From Alteromonadaceae bacterium (GTDB taxonomy: Bacteria > Pseudomonadota > Gammaproteobacteria > Enterobacterales > Alteromonadaceae): a stretch of 64,000 nt of DNA. Below, in pieces: positions 54,585-63,611 of this stretch. The translations under genes and the position numbers were made by a program. The notes under the pieces are model-generated. The model saw only the letters and a list, made by a program, of their open reading frames with translations. It was not told where the DNA came from and did no database searches. Where the stretch lies: positions 52,624-116,623 of the forward strand of contig JABXHM010000002.1 in NCBI GenBank assembly GCA_013373625.1, given 5' to 3'. Within the stretch, counting starts at the first letter, position 1; every line of letters starts with the position of its first letter.

Positions 54585-56759
54585 ATGCTTAATTACACCC
54601 AGCATGGCCGTATGCAAGTGGCCAACGTATTAGACCAATTTATCAATGAGCGGGCATTACCCGGTTCCGGTGTCGAGCAACAGATGTTCTGGCAAGGCTT
54701 TGAATCCATTCTGGCTGAATTTGTGGCGCCCAACAGAGCACTATTACAGACTCGCGATACGTTGCAGGCAAAAATAAATGCCTACCACAGTGCAGGCAAA
54801 GCCCCTTCCGGCCCGTCTTATCGGGCTTTTCTTGAGGATATTGGTTATCTGCAACCTGAGCCCTCTGACTTTGCCATCGAAACAGACAATGTAGACGCTG
54901 AAATGGCCACCATGGCAGGGCCTCAATTGGTAGTGCCTATTAATAACGCCCGCTACGCGCTTAATGCGGCTAATTCTCGCTGGGGAAGTTTATACGACGC
55001 GCTTTACGGCACCGATGTTATCAGTACGAAAGGTGGCGCTGAAATCGGCCAGCCCTTTAACCCTGTTCGCGGAGAAAAAGTCATTCAAGCAGCCAGAGAA
55101 TGGCTCAATACACTTTTACCACTTAATTCAGGCACACATCAACAGGCCGTTAGTTACAGGATTGATGGCAATGCAATCGCCGTAACGTTGGCCGATGGCA
55201 GCATTTCAGTATTAAAGGACAGTAGCCAGTGGCAAGGATATCAGGGTAGCGTCGATGCCCCGACTGCGCTCTTGTTTGTGCACAACGGGCTGCACTTCGA
55301 AATACAAATTGATGCCGCTCACCCCATTGGTAAAACCGATCCGGCAGGCGTTAAGGATATTCTGCTCGAAGCCGCCCTGACAACCATCATGGACTGTGAA
55401 GACTCCGTAGCCGCTGTCGATGCTGAAGACAAAACACTGGTCTACACCAATTGGTTAGGTCTCATGCAGGGCAACCTCAGCGTTGAGATGAAAAAAGGCG
55501 GTGATAGTTTTGAGCGCAAAATGAATCAGGATCGGGAGTATTCTACCCCCAGGGGTGACTCTCTTGTTTTGCCGGGTCGCAGCCTGATGTTTGTTCGCAA
55601 TGTAGGCCACCTGATGACGAACGACGCCATTTTATTTGATGGTGAAGAAATACCAGAGGGTATCATGGATGGCGTGATCACCGCGTTAATTGCCAAACAC
55701 GATTTACTCGGCAATAGCCAGTTTAGTAATACTCGCACTGGCAGTATTTATATTGTTAAACCCAAAATGCACGGACCTGAGGAGGTCGCATTCAGCGATG
55801 CTTTGTTTGGACGCATAGAGGAAGTGCTTGGCCTGCAACCATACACACTGAAAATGGGTATTATGGATGAAGAACGTCGCACCAGCGTTAATCTCAAAGC
55901 CTGTATTGCTGCAGCCAAACAACGCACGGTATTTATCAATACTGGCTTTTTGGACCGTACCGGCGATGAAATACACACGTCAATGCTGGCAGGTCCTTTT
56001 GCCGACAAAGCCAGTCTTAAAGCCATGCCCTGGATACGCGCTTATGAAAAAGCCAATGTGAGCACAGGGCTGGCCTGTGGCTTATCGGGCAAAGCGCAGA
56101 TAGGTAAAGGGATGTGGCCCGTACCTGATCAAATGGCAGCCATGATGGAAGCCAAAATAGGTCACCCGAAATCAGGTGCGAATACGGCATGGGTGCCTTC
56201 TCCCACCGCTGCAACATTGCATGCCTTGCACTACCATCAGATCGATGTTTTTGGGGTACAAAATGAAATGGCTAACGAGCACTTCGATGGCATTGATGAG
56301 ATTATTTCAATACCACTGCTCGCCGATCACAAAGCACTGACCACGGAACAAATTCAGCGTGAAGTCGACAATAATGTGCAGGGCATTTTAGGCTACGTTG
56401 TGCGCTGGGTGCATCAGGGTATAGGTTGCTCTAAAGTGCCTGACATTAACAATACAGGATTAATGGAAGACCGGGCTACCTTGCGTATTTCCAGCCAGCA
56501 TCTGGCCAACTGGTTAACCCATGACATTATTTCACCCGCCATGGTGGAAGCGTCACTCCAGCGAATGGCAAAATTGGTCGATGAACAAAACGCTGCCGAC
56601 CCGGACTATATTGCAATGACACCGGATACCGCCAACGCCATTGGTTTTCAGGCAGCCAGAGAATTAATATTTCGCGGGGCGGAACAACCCAGTGGCTATA
56701 CCGAACCACTGTTACATCAAAAACGAAAAGAAATGAAAGCAGCACTGCGAAGTGCTTAA
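54585..56759 (+). CDS. glcB: Malate synthase G
   Basis: A 724-residue enzyme condensing glyoxylate with acetyl-CoA to malate, second step of the glyoxylate shunt. Length and motifs are those of the monomeric G type: TTIMDCEDSVAAVDAEDK, GRSLMFVRNVGHLMTN, YIVKPKMHGPEEVAFSD (catalytic Arg region before it), MGIMDEERRTSVNL, FINTGFLDRTGDEIHTS and ANTAWVPSPTAATLHALHY. The ATG at 54585 is chosen with AGGGGA upstream over the TTG three bases before it. Confidence 0.96.
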   Translation: MLNYTQHGRMQVANVLDQFINERALPGSGVEQQMFWQGFESILAEFVAPNRALLQTRDTLQAKINAYHSAGKAPSGPSYRAFLEDIGYLQPEPSDFAIETDNVDAEMATMAGPQLVVPINNARYALNAANSRWGSLYDALYGTDVISTKGGAEIGQPFNPVRGEKVIQAAREWLNTLLPLNSGTHQQAVSYRIDGNAIAVTLADGSISVLKDSSQWQGYQGSVDAPTALLFVHNGLHFEIQIDAAHPIGKTDPAGVKDILLEAALTTIMDCEDSVAAVDAEDKTLVYTNWLGLMQGNLSVEMKKGGDSFERKMNQDREYSTPRGDSLVLPGRSLMFVRNVGHLMTNDAILFDGEEIPEGIMDGVITALIAKHDLLGNSQFSNTRTGSIYIVKPKMHGPEEVAFSDALFGRIEEVLGLQPYTLKMGIMDEERRTSVNLKACIAAAKQRTVFINTGFLDRTGDEIHTSMLAGPFADKASLKAMPWIRAYEKANVSTGLACGLSGKAQIGKGMWPVPDQMAAMMEAKIGHPKSGANTAWVPSPTAATLHALHYHQIDVFGVQNEMANEHFDGIDEIISIPLLADHKALTTEQIQREVDNNVQGILGYVVRWVHQGIGCSKVPDINNTGLMEDRATLRISSQHLANWLTHDIISPAMVEASLQRMAKLVDEQNAADPDYIAMTPDTANAIGFQAARELIFRGAEQPSGYTEPLLHQKRKEMKAALRSA

Positions 56760-56776
56760 GTAGCAAAAACGTAACA

Positions 56777-56807
56777 GTGCCAGTCAAAAAATGATAATGA
56801 CTGGCAC
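56777..56807. terminator. Stem-loop between glcB and the epimerase gene
   Basis: Perfect stem GTGCCAGTCA / TGACTGGCAC with an 11-nt A-rich loop, between two convergent genes. No T run, so termination would need help. Confidence 0.5.
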
Positions 56808-56817
56808 ATTCACATTC

Positions 56818-57834
56818 CTATACGTCGTAATAATCGCGATACCATTTAACAAACTGGTCGATACCATATTCAATATTCACTTTCGGACGGTATCCGGTAT
56901 CGTTTACCAGACTACTTACATCGGCGTAGGTATCCGGCACATCGCCGGGTTGCATTGGCAATAGTTCTTTCTTGGCCTTTATACCCAGTGAGCGCTCGAG
57001 TGTCTCAATAAACTCCAGCAGATTCACCGGATTTTGTGCGCCAATATTGTAGACTTTCCAGGGCGCTCTACTTGACGCTGGATTTGGTGTTTTGCCACTC
57101 CAGGATTCATCACCACTGGCGGGCCTGTCAAGCGTACGAATAATGCCCTCAACTATGTCATCGATATAGGTAAAATCCCGGCGGTGATTACCATAATTAA
57201 ACACTTGGATAGTCTCACCGGCTAAAATGGCTTTAGTAAATTTAAATAACGCCATATCAGGTCTTCCCCACGGACCATAAACGGTGAAAAAGCGCAGGCC
57301 GGTAGTCGGCAGGTTATACAAATGACTGTAGGTATGCGCCATCAGTTCATTAGCTTTTTTACTGGCGGCATACAGGCTGACCGGGTGGTCAACGTTGTGC
57401 TGTTCTGAAAACGGCATTGTTTCGTTGGCCCCATATACCGAGCTGGACGAGGCATAAACCAGATGTTCCACATCATTGTGCCGGCATCCTTCAAGGATGT
57501 TCATAAAGCCAACCAGGTTGGCATCAACATACGCATTGGGGTTTTCAATGGAATACCGGACACCAGCCTGAGCGGCAAGGTGCACAACCCGGTCAAATTT
57601 CTCAGTCGCAAATAAGTCAGCACAGGTATCACGCTCTTCAACGCCCATTTCAACAAACTGAAATGACCCCTTAAAGTCGGTATCGGCCAGTTGCTTCAGC
57701 CGACCATGCTTTAGGTTAACATCGTAGTAGTCATTGATATTGTCGATGCCCACCACTTCTTCACCACGTTCGGCCAGATACCGGCTAACTGCCGCACCAA
57801 TAAAACCGGCTGCTCCGGTTACTAGAATCTTCAT
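56818..57834 (-). CDS. NAD-dependent nucleotide-sugar epimerase (UDP-glucuronate 4-epimerase type)
   Basis: A 338-residue short-chain epimerase. The Rossmann motif GAAGFIGAAVSRYL opens the protein; DNINDYYDVNLKHGRLKQL is characteristic of the UDP-glucuronate epimerase subgroup. SSSVYG gives the Ser and YAASKKANE the Tyr-Lys pair. FFTVYGPWGRPDMALFKFTKA also fits. It supplies UDP-galacturonate-type donors for surface polysaccharide. It overlaps the nucleotidyltransferase gene by 4 nt, so it is part of the same transcript. Confidence 0.92.
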   Translation of the reverse strand: MKILVTGAAGFIGAAVSRYLAERGEEVVGIDNINDYYDVNLKHGRLKQLADTDFKGSFQFVEMGVEERDTCADLFATEKFDRVVHLAAQAGVRYSIENPNAYVDANLVGFMNILEGCRHNDVEHLVYASSSSVYGANETMPFSEQHNVDHPVSLYAASKKANELMAHTYSHLYNLPTTGLRFFTVYGPWGRPDMALFKFTKAILAGETIQVFNYGNHRRDFTYIDDIVEGIIRTLDRPASGDESWSGKTPNPASSRAPWKVYNIGAQNPVNLLEFIETLERSLGIKAKKELLPMQPGDVPDTYADVSSLVNDTGYRPKVNIEYGIDQFVKWYRDYYDV

Positions 57835-58922
57835 TTTGATTTCTTCCTGAAATAGAATTCGCCAAACAAAAACTTGATAAGGCTTCTCGCGCTTTTGTAG
57901 CCCAAGTGTCTCATTAATAATAGTATTGGCATTTTACAAGAATAGCCAACAATATAGTTGAACATGCGCGGAATCCGCTGATGGGAACCTGCTATGTACT
58001 CACTGGCCGGGCATATCGCCCAACGAACCGCCCAAAACCGAAGGTTAAACCATAACGAATTCAAACCCTCAGTATCTATCTTACCTGAGGGCAGTTGGTA
58101 AGCAAAGTACTCCAGTAAGAGCTGTTGTAAGAGTCGAAACTCTGTGACAAAGCCACTCTCGCAAAACAATACTGACAACCGCTCAAAATTAAAAGTTTGC
58201 TGATACTGTGTCAGCAACAAATAAATATCGGTGAGATCGCGTAAGCCATTTTCGGCATCTTCGTTGGCAATAAGATGAATTGCAGAGTGAAAAACCAACC
58301 ACTCGACACCTGGATATTTAACCCCCGACAGCCCGCATTGAGCCTCAACAAAGAGCTGATTTATATTTATTGATTTATCAGCGACAGGTGGGAACAAAGT
58401 ATGATGAACGTCTAAGCTAACACCATCAAAAGGATGCTTGTACGGGGGGATTTCATGCGACCATTGCCGATAGAATTTCTCATCGTAGTCATCCAGTTCC
58501 TTTATTTGCCACGCCGCATTTCTTAACGCCAGTTCGGTGCCAGATAAATCCTTGTAGCGGACGCATATATCCAGATCAGACATAAGCCGTCCATAACTAT
58601 TGGGCGTCTCTGCGGCAACATAAGCTGCCCCTTTTAACATAACAAACTCAATCTGGTGTGCGGTAAAAAGCAAGCTGAGCTTTTTTAACTGTATTTTCAC
58701 CTGGCGGGTCTGCGCCTCAGAAAACGTCACCGCTGACAAGAAAGGCGGTTTAATTTGCTCAGGTACATAGTGCTCTTTTCCCGCATTACGCAAGCGCAGA
58801 TAATACGATGCGGCCATAGATTTATGACGAAGTATTCTAAACAATTCGCCCCATTGCTTATCATCTAAATGTTCAACCTTTAATTGGCACAGACTCGCTG
58901 TTACTGCTTCAATTGTTAACAT
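57831..58922 (-). CDS. NTP_transf_5-type nucleotidyltransferase
   Basis: A 363-residue protein of the uncharacterised nucleotidyltransferase family found with HprK-related kinases. The core shows FVMLKGAAYVAAETPNSYGRLMSDLDICVR (the last DLD giving metal-binding acids), then SLDVHHTLFPP and WLVFHSAIHLIANEDAENGLRDLTDIYLL. It overlaps both neighbours (4 and 7 nt). In the HPr-rel-A cassettes its role is unknown; nucleotidyl transfer to a small protein or sugar is possible. Confidence 0.85.
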   Translation of the reverse strand: MLTIEAVTASLCQLKVEHLDDKQWGELFRILRHKSMAASYYLRLRNAGKEHYVPEQIKPPFLSAVTFSEAQTRQVKIQLKKLSLLFTAHQIEFVMLKGAAYVAAETPNSYGRLMSDLDICVRYKDLSGTELALRNAAWQIKELDDYDEKFYRQWSHEIPPYKHPFDGVSLDVHHTLFPPVADKSININQLFVEAQCGLSGVKYPGVEWLVFHSAIHLIANEDAENGLRDLTDIYLLLTQYQQTFNFERLSVLFCESGFVTEFRLLQQLLLEYFAYQLPSGKIDTEGLNSLWFNLRFWAVRWAICPASEYIAGSHQRIPRMFNYIVGYSCKMPILLLMRHLGYKSARSLIKFLFGEFYFRKKSK

Positions 58923-59779
58923 TGGTCAGCCAACACTTCAGATAATAATTCAGACATATCAGCCAGATCCGAATACTCGACATAATAAAACCGGCAACTT
59001 GTTGCAACAGCTGCCAACGTATTGAAGCCCTCGGAACCCAATACATTGTAGTTAAACCCCTGCCGGGTAAGCGAAGCAAAACCTTCGGCCTGGGATAGTG
59101 TCATAACCCTGGTATTGCTCAGGGCAACATATTTGGGAAACACGACAGCCTGAACCGGGCACTTATTAAAGGTTCTGAACTGTTTCTGGGTATAAAGTTT
59201 AGCGTGCGCAATGTCGCCTTTATGTGTTGCGGTGGTAACGTCTGAAAACGTCACAGAGGGACACGACTTTCTGATAATGTCTATTGACTCGTTCTTGAGC
59301 GACGCGGGTCTGAATACCGGATTCACCAAATTACTGTTTAAATCTATAATTGCTAACTCATCAGAAAACATTTCCCAGCCGTGGGCACCCAGGTAGGTCG
59401 CTAACGTCGTTTTACCGGAGCCTGATACTGCAGGCAGTAATATTGCCTGACCGTTTTTGGCAACTACTGACGAATGAAAAATCAGTTTTTGGTGTTCGTA
59501 CGCCGCTACACACCAGTTTAACGACCACTCAATAGAGGGGAGTATTTTTGCTGGTGCAATTGGATTAAACGGCAGTTGCCCTTCGACGTTGACCACACAC
59601 TGCGGCCTGAGTAATCGTCTTACTAATGAGGTGTTTTCGATTTTGAGGGCATAGTCAGACCAACTATCATCGCTTGTGCAAGCAGCGTCGTCGTACAACA
59701 GTTTTAGCTGATGATAAACGTTTGCAGGTAAGTTAGATATTTTATAGCGATAAAGCCCACTAGCTATATTTATATTCAA
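58916..59779 (-). CDS. HprK-related kinase A
   Basis: A 287-residue protein with an HPr-kinase-like P-loop (LPAVSGSGKTTLATYLGAHGWEMFSDEL) and downstream elements of the fold (AIIDLNSNLVNPVFRPASLKNESIDII). It lacks the N-terminal domain of true HPr kinase, as in the HprK-related kinase A family. That family is paired with a PqqD-like protein and a nucleotidyltransferase near exopolysaccharide genes. It overlaps the nucleotidyltransferase start by 7 nt and the PqqD-like gene by 20 nt. Confidence 0.88.
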   Translation of the reverse strand: MNINIASGLYRYKISNLPANVYHQLKLLYDDAACTSDDSWSDYALKIENTSLVRRLLRPQCVVNVEGQLPFNPIAPAKILPSIEWSLNWCVAAYEHQKLIFHSSVVAKNGQAILLPAVSGSGKTTLATYLGAHGWEMFSDELAIIDLNSNLVNPVFRPASLKNESIDIIRKSCPSVTFSDVTTATHKGDIAHAKLYTQKQFRTFNKCPVQAVVFPKYVALSNTRVMTLSQAEGFASLTRQGFNYNVLGSEGFNTLAAVATSCRFYYVEYSDLADMSELLSEVLADQC

Positions 59780-59987
59780 CGTTGGCTAACCCCAAAGACC
59801 CTATTAACTCTGATAACCCTGTTTTATCCTGTTTACTTATCAATGAAAGAAATTCACCTTCATATTCAGGATAATCTTGACCAATAGTATCAGACATTAA
59901 TATGACTGACTCGGCGATTTCATTTAAAAACGCCAAGCCAGAGCCGTCGGGAAATACAATAAGAGAATCAGAATGGATTGGTGCCAC
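59760..59987 (-). CDS. PqqD-like protein of the HPr-rel-A system
   Basis: A 75-residue protein with a GTG start (GGAA 9 nt upstream). The sequence (VFPDGSGLAFLNEIAESVILM... YPEYEGEFLSLI) matches the PqqD-like small proteins of this cassette, shorter than classical PqqD. PqqD proteins present peptides to radical SAM enzymes; here no radical SAM gene is in view, so it may present a substrate to the kinase or transferase (inference). It lies 20 nt after the Tat-signal protein gene. Confidence 0.82.
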   Translation of the reverse strand: MAPIHSDSLIVFPDGSGLAFLNEIAESVILMSDTIGQDYPEYEGEFLSLISKQDKTGLSELIGSLGLANVEYKYS

Positions 59988-60007
59988 CAGCGATTATTCC
60001 GTTGCGA

Positions 60008-60676
60008 CTAGCTGACCCTGAATCCTGACATGCTGTGATCTTCATATTGGGCATCAACATCGTTCTCGAACGCCGAATAAGAATCATAAGACACATTTGC
60101 CACTGCCCAGAGGTTCACCATATATTCTTCAGCATTCATATATGACGCCGGTAACCGCACGAACCCATATTTAAAATTAAGATAGACCGACGCCAGTTGC
60201 CAGGCTATACCACCGCTACTTGACAGTGCCGACGCTAAGTTAAGCTGCCCGGTGGGGACATTCACCCCGTCACCACCTAAGTCTATAGTTGTTGTTTTGA
60301 TGGTATGGTTCACGGCATCGTAAAGCTTTTTTAACGCCAGGCGCTCATAGCCGTTGGTTTTTCTGTTCCAGGGAAAGTTATAGTAGTAAAACATGCCGTG
60401 GATTTTATTTAATCCTCTTTTGTCACGACCATCCAAATCGTCAGACCAGTCTGGCGCTTTTGTCGCTTCACTTAAAAACTTTGACCACGACCCAGGCGAC
60501 CGACCACCGAGCTCGTCAGCTCTGAATGAGCAACTTTCTACTGCATCCTGCGAACCACCGGAAACACCAGATGCATTACACGCCCCCCACACCGAGCGAG
60601 ACGGTATAATAGTAACACCGGCTATAGCTCCGGATTTTTTTAATATTTCCCGGCGTGACGTTTGTTTAGTACTCAT
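60008..60676 (-). CDS. Twin-arginine-signal protein linked to the HPr-rel-A cassette
   Basis: A 222-residue protein with a Tat-like leader (TSRREILKKSGAIAGVTIIP). The mature part begins with a Cys/Ser/Gly-rich stretch (GACNASGVSGGSQ, ESCSFRADELGGRSPGSW). An aromatic-rich domain follows (IHGMFYYYNFPWNRKTNG, YLNFKYGFVRLPASYM). No catalytic motif was recognised. Its position first in the cassette and its short Cys/Ser-rich N-terminus make it a candidate exported client, which is inference only. It is separated from the divergent-looking protease by 172 nt. Confidence 0.7.
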   Translation of the reverse strand: MSTKQTSRREILKKSGAIAGVTIIPSRSVWGACNASGVSGGSQDAVESCSFRADELGGRSPGSWSKFLSEATKAPDWSDDLDGRDKRGLNKIHGMFYYYNFPWNRKTNGYERLALKKLYDAVNHTIKTTTIDLGGDGVNVPTGQLNLASALSSSGGIAWQLASVYLNFKYGFVRLPASYMNAEEYMVNLWAVANVSYDSYSAFENDVDAQYEDHSMSGFRVS

Positions 60677-60848
60677 ACGAAACCTCTACTCGCGATACTC
60701 CGCGATAATTCAATGGTTTTACCTATCAAAACCGTGGCAGATTATACAACACCCTGACTACTTTTTATACTCATTTTATTCGCGTAGCAATGCTATTATT
60801 TCTACTCCACGATCATAGCTGAATCCGGGCCTTTATTCAGTGCGCAGT

Positions 60849-61622
60849 TTAATCTTTTGGTATTAATTGTAATACATGTTCAACAGGCACAGCGTAAGAA
60901 ATACCCGACGGACTTGATAATGCACTTTCTTTGGTATCTTTTACAATAACTTTATTAATCACTGCCACTACTTCTCCGGTTTCAGGCAAAAATACAGGAC
61001 TCCCTGAGTTTCCGGGGTATGCTGTGGCATCTAGCTGATAGATAAGTTGTGATGCACCGAGTCGTTTGAGCATTTCAGTAGAGAGTTGATCAGCGCCTCT
61101 GGCTGGTATCGCATCCGGCGTAATTGCTGAAATCATCCCCCGATGCGTTGCGGGAAATAACCCTAATACTGCGCCAATTGGAAAGCCGGTAAAAGCAATA
61201 TCGGTACCTGCGGGTAACAGCTCATTGTTACCTAAGGAAACCGGCGGTAGGGGTTGCGCCAGTTTTAATAAAGCCAGATCATGAAGGGGATCGATGCTCA
61301 TCACATCGGCCTTCACAATAGTAACCTGTTGCCCTACCCCACTCATAAACACATAATGCTGCACAATCTCGGGATTTAACGCCTTATCGACCACATGGTG
61401 ATTAGTTATTGCATATTCACCGTTTGCCACCACAAAACCTGTACCTAAAATTGCCGGAGCATTGGACTCTAAAGGCGTATATAAGCCAATTGCTCCGACA
61501 CTTTTTGATATCTGTTTAACGGTGTTAACAAGCTGTTCATCGGCCAGCACAACACCATGGTTAAAGCACATCAGGCAAAAAAATACTGTGCTTTTGAGTA
61601 TTAACCTGCAATTAAATTCCAT
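60849..61622 (-). CDS. Trypsin-like (S1C) serine protease
   Basis: A 257-residue exported protease with the His in YAITNHHVVDKAL, the Asp in LHDLALLKLAQPL and the Ser in AYPGNSGSPVFLPE. A signal peptide covers about residues 1-27 (LKSTVFFCLMCFNHGVVLA). No PDZ domain follows, unlike DegP/DegS. It probably acts in the periplasm. It lies upstream of the HPr-rel-A genes on the same strand but with a 172-nt gap. Confidence 0.9.
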   Translation of the reverse strand: MEFNCRLILKSTVFFCLMCFNHGVVLADEQLVNTVKQISKSVGAIGLYTPLESNAPAILGTGFVVANGEYAITNHHVVDKALNPEIVQHYVFMSGVGQQVTIVKADVMSIDPLHDLALLKLAQPLPPVSLGNNELLPAGTDIAFTGFPIGAVLGLFPATHRGMISAITPDAIPARGADQLSTEMLKRLGASQLIYQLDATAYPGNSGSPVFLPETGEVVAVINKVIVKDTKESALSSPSGISYAVPVEHVLQLIPKD

Positions 61623-61683
61623 ATTACTACCTCAAGTGTTAGGTTACTGGCTAATTATTATTGTTGCCATTCCAAGTTTAACT

Positions 61684-62436
61684 ATGAAAGAGTTTGTCGT
61701 GTGGCTCACAGCCCCGTTGCATTTAATTACGCTAATCCTGGGAGTGGCACTGTTGTGCAAACTGCTTAACCGCATTGCTTTAGCCAGACGTTTAGTTATC
61801 GGCGCCCTTTGCTTTTTTTGTATCAGTTCACAAAACTATATTGCCGATCTGTTATTACATCCGCTGGAGCGCTTTACAGACGATAAACATGCCGGTGAAG
61901 CACCTCAATATATCCTGCCATTGGCGTGTAATTATGACACGGAACTGGTTGCCTCCAATGAAACCGCAAGATACGCAGAATGTTCGCTACAACGTTTGAC
62001 ACAAGCAGCGGTATTACACCGCCAACTCAGCATTCCGATTATTGTAACTGGCGGGCACTTTTTAGCTGACAAGTCGAAATCCTACGCGCAGGCCGCCAGC
62101 ACTTTTTTGGTTTCCCTCGGCGTTCCAAACCATTTAGTAATAACCATTGCTGAGGGGACTGATACCTATTCTGAACTCCAGGCAGCAACCACCGTGATTC
62201 AAGATGATCTGATTATCGCCGTATCCAGTGCGTCGCACCACCGCAGAATTTCATTAATGGCAGAAGCATTGCAAATAAAATTTGTATTCTCAGCCGTCGA
62301 CTACCAGGGGCGAGCCAGGTTGATGCCCTATCTGTCACTGCCGAATCGCGACGCGCTAGAGGGGGTCCAACGCGCCATATACGAATATTTAGCACTTTTG
62401 AAATTCCATATTAGATCCAACAACTATAGCAGTTGA
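61684..62436 (+). CDS. YdcF/ElyC-type DUF218 protein
   Basis: A 250-residue protein with two N-terminal membrane segments (LITLILGVALLCKLL; LVIGALCFFCISSQ) and a DUF218 domain (ECSLQRLTQAAVLHRQLSIPIIVTGG, VSLGVPNHLVITIAEGTDTYSEL, AVSSASHHRRISLMAEAL). ElyC of this family acts in envelope polysaccharide metabolism. The ATG at 61684 is the first plausible start; the longer frame runs back through the divergent protease gene. Confidence 0.8.
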   Translation: MKEFVVWLTAPLHLITLILGVALLCKLLNRIALARRLVIGALCFFCISSQNYIADLLLHPLERFTDDKHAGEAPQYILPLACNYDTELVASNETARYAECSLQRLTQAAVLHRQLSIPIIVTGGHFLADKSKSYAQAASTFLVSLGVPNHLVITIAEGTDTYSELQAATTVIQDDLIIAVSSASHHRRISLMAEALQIKFVFSAVDYQGRARLMPYLSLPNRDALEGVQRAIYEYLALLKFHIRSNNYSS

Positions 62437-62534
62437 TTTGCGAGTTAAGCCAATTCTTAGTTCTTATTCTTTAAGGGAAAACGAGGTTTGGCAGTTTTGT
62501 GAATTGCCTGAAAAATATGCGTACATAAACATAA

Positions 62535-63611
62535 TCAATGTTTGTTTAATTGAGTTGAAACTGATTTACCTCTACGGATCATTGGAACCTCTATAAAATG
62601 ATGTAAAACACTGCTTAATACTATAGTTAATCCCAGTGTAGCCACCACCGCGAAAGAAACAAAAAATAGCCTCGAACTTGGAAATAAAGCCGCAGCTAAG
62701 AGCAAACAAGGGTAAATACAAAGCGTATGAATAACGTAGATAGGATAAGAGGTTTTACCGATGTATATCAGTATTCTACGATTCAGTACCATTTGAAGTA
62801 TTGACCCGAACCAACTTTGACTCAGCAAGCCGTACAGGCATATAAACCAAATTGTCATTGGTATATTTCTAAGAACTAAAGCAACACATAAGCACACCAA
62901 CGGTAAATGAGAGCAGCTAGTATTATCAATATTATTATAGAGGTAATACGATGCCATTCCGATAATAAAGTAGTGAATATTATTGGCTAAAAAACCAGAG
63001 CCGAACGACCCATAAGTCGCTGCCATTATAATCGCAATAACTACCAGCCTATATTGTTTCGATGCAGATAAAAGTGAATAAAAAATAAGTGGAACAAGCA
63101 GATAAAACTGCCACTCCAAAGAAAGGCTCCACGCTGGCTCAATAAAGGTGAAATCGCTATAGCTTAACAGTTCACTAAATAGACCTTGCAATAACACAAA
63201 ATGAGTTAGCAAGTGAGACCAATAATGATTACGCGATTCTACCAATGTTGCCAATCGTCCGTTGTAATAAGAGCCGCTTGAATTCAAACTACTCCAGAGT
63301 TCAATTTGCCAGTTAATGGTTAAAGCGGAAATAGCCAGCGCAATTAAATAGACAGGAAACAACCTAAAGGCACGCCGCACAATAAACGCATTGAATGATT
63401 CACGCTGTGTGTCCAGAAGAAGAAAAATTACGAAGCCGCTAAGAATCATAAAAACGTCTACTGCGTAAGCTACATTAAAAACCTTCCTTAGTTCTGCTGG
63501 TAAATAAATATCAAATGTCATAAGAGTATGTGCGACAGCAACCCAAAGTGCCATAAGCCCTCTAAGGGAATCCAGTCCTTTAATATGCTTTTTGGTTGAA
63601 CTGCTCTTCAT
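62535..63611 (-). CDS. Acyltransferase family 3 membrane protein
   Basis: A 358-residue integral membrane acyltransferase (OafA/ExoZ type) with about ten membrane segments. The family start KGLDSLRGLMALWVAVAHTL contains the catalytic-type His28, and SGFVIFLLLDTQRESFNAFIVRRAFRLFPVY and PAWSLSLEWQFYLLVPLIF are characteristic. It would O-acylate surface polysaccharide or lipid from the cytoplasmic side. It fits with the epimerase in a polysaccharide region. Confidence 0.9.
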   Translation of the reverse strand: MKSSSTKKHIKGLDSLRGLMALWVAVAHTLMTFDIYLPAELRKVFNVAYAVDVFMILSGFVIFLLLDTQRESFNAFIVRRAFRLFPVYLIALAISALTINWQIELWSSLNSSGSYYNGRLATLVESRNHYWSHLLTHFVLLQGLFSELLSYSDFTFIEPAWSLSLEWQFYLLVPLIFYSLLSASKQYRLVVIAIIMAATYGSFGSGFLANNIHYFIIGMASYYLYNNIDNTSCSHLPLVCLCVALVLRNIPMTIWFICLYGLLSQSWFGSILQMVLNRRILIYIGKTSYPIYVIHTLCIYPCLLLAAALFPSSRLFFVSFAVVATLGLTIVLSSVLHHFIEVPMIRRGKSVSTQLNKH

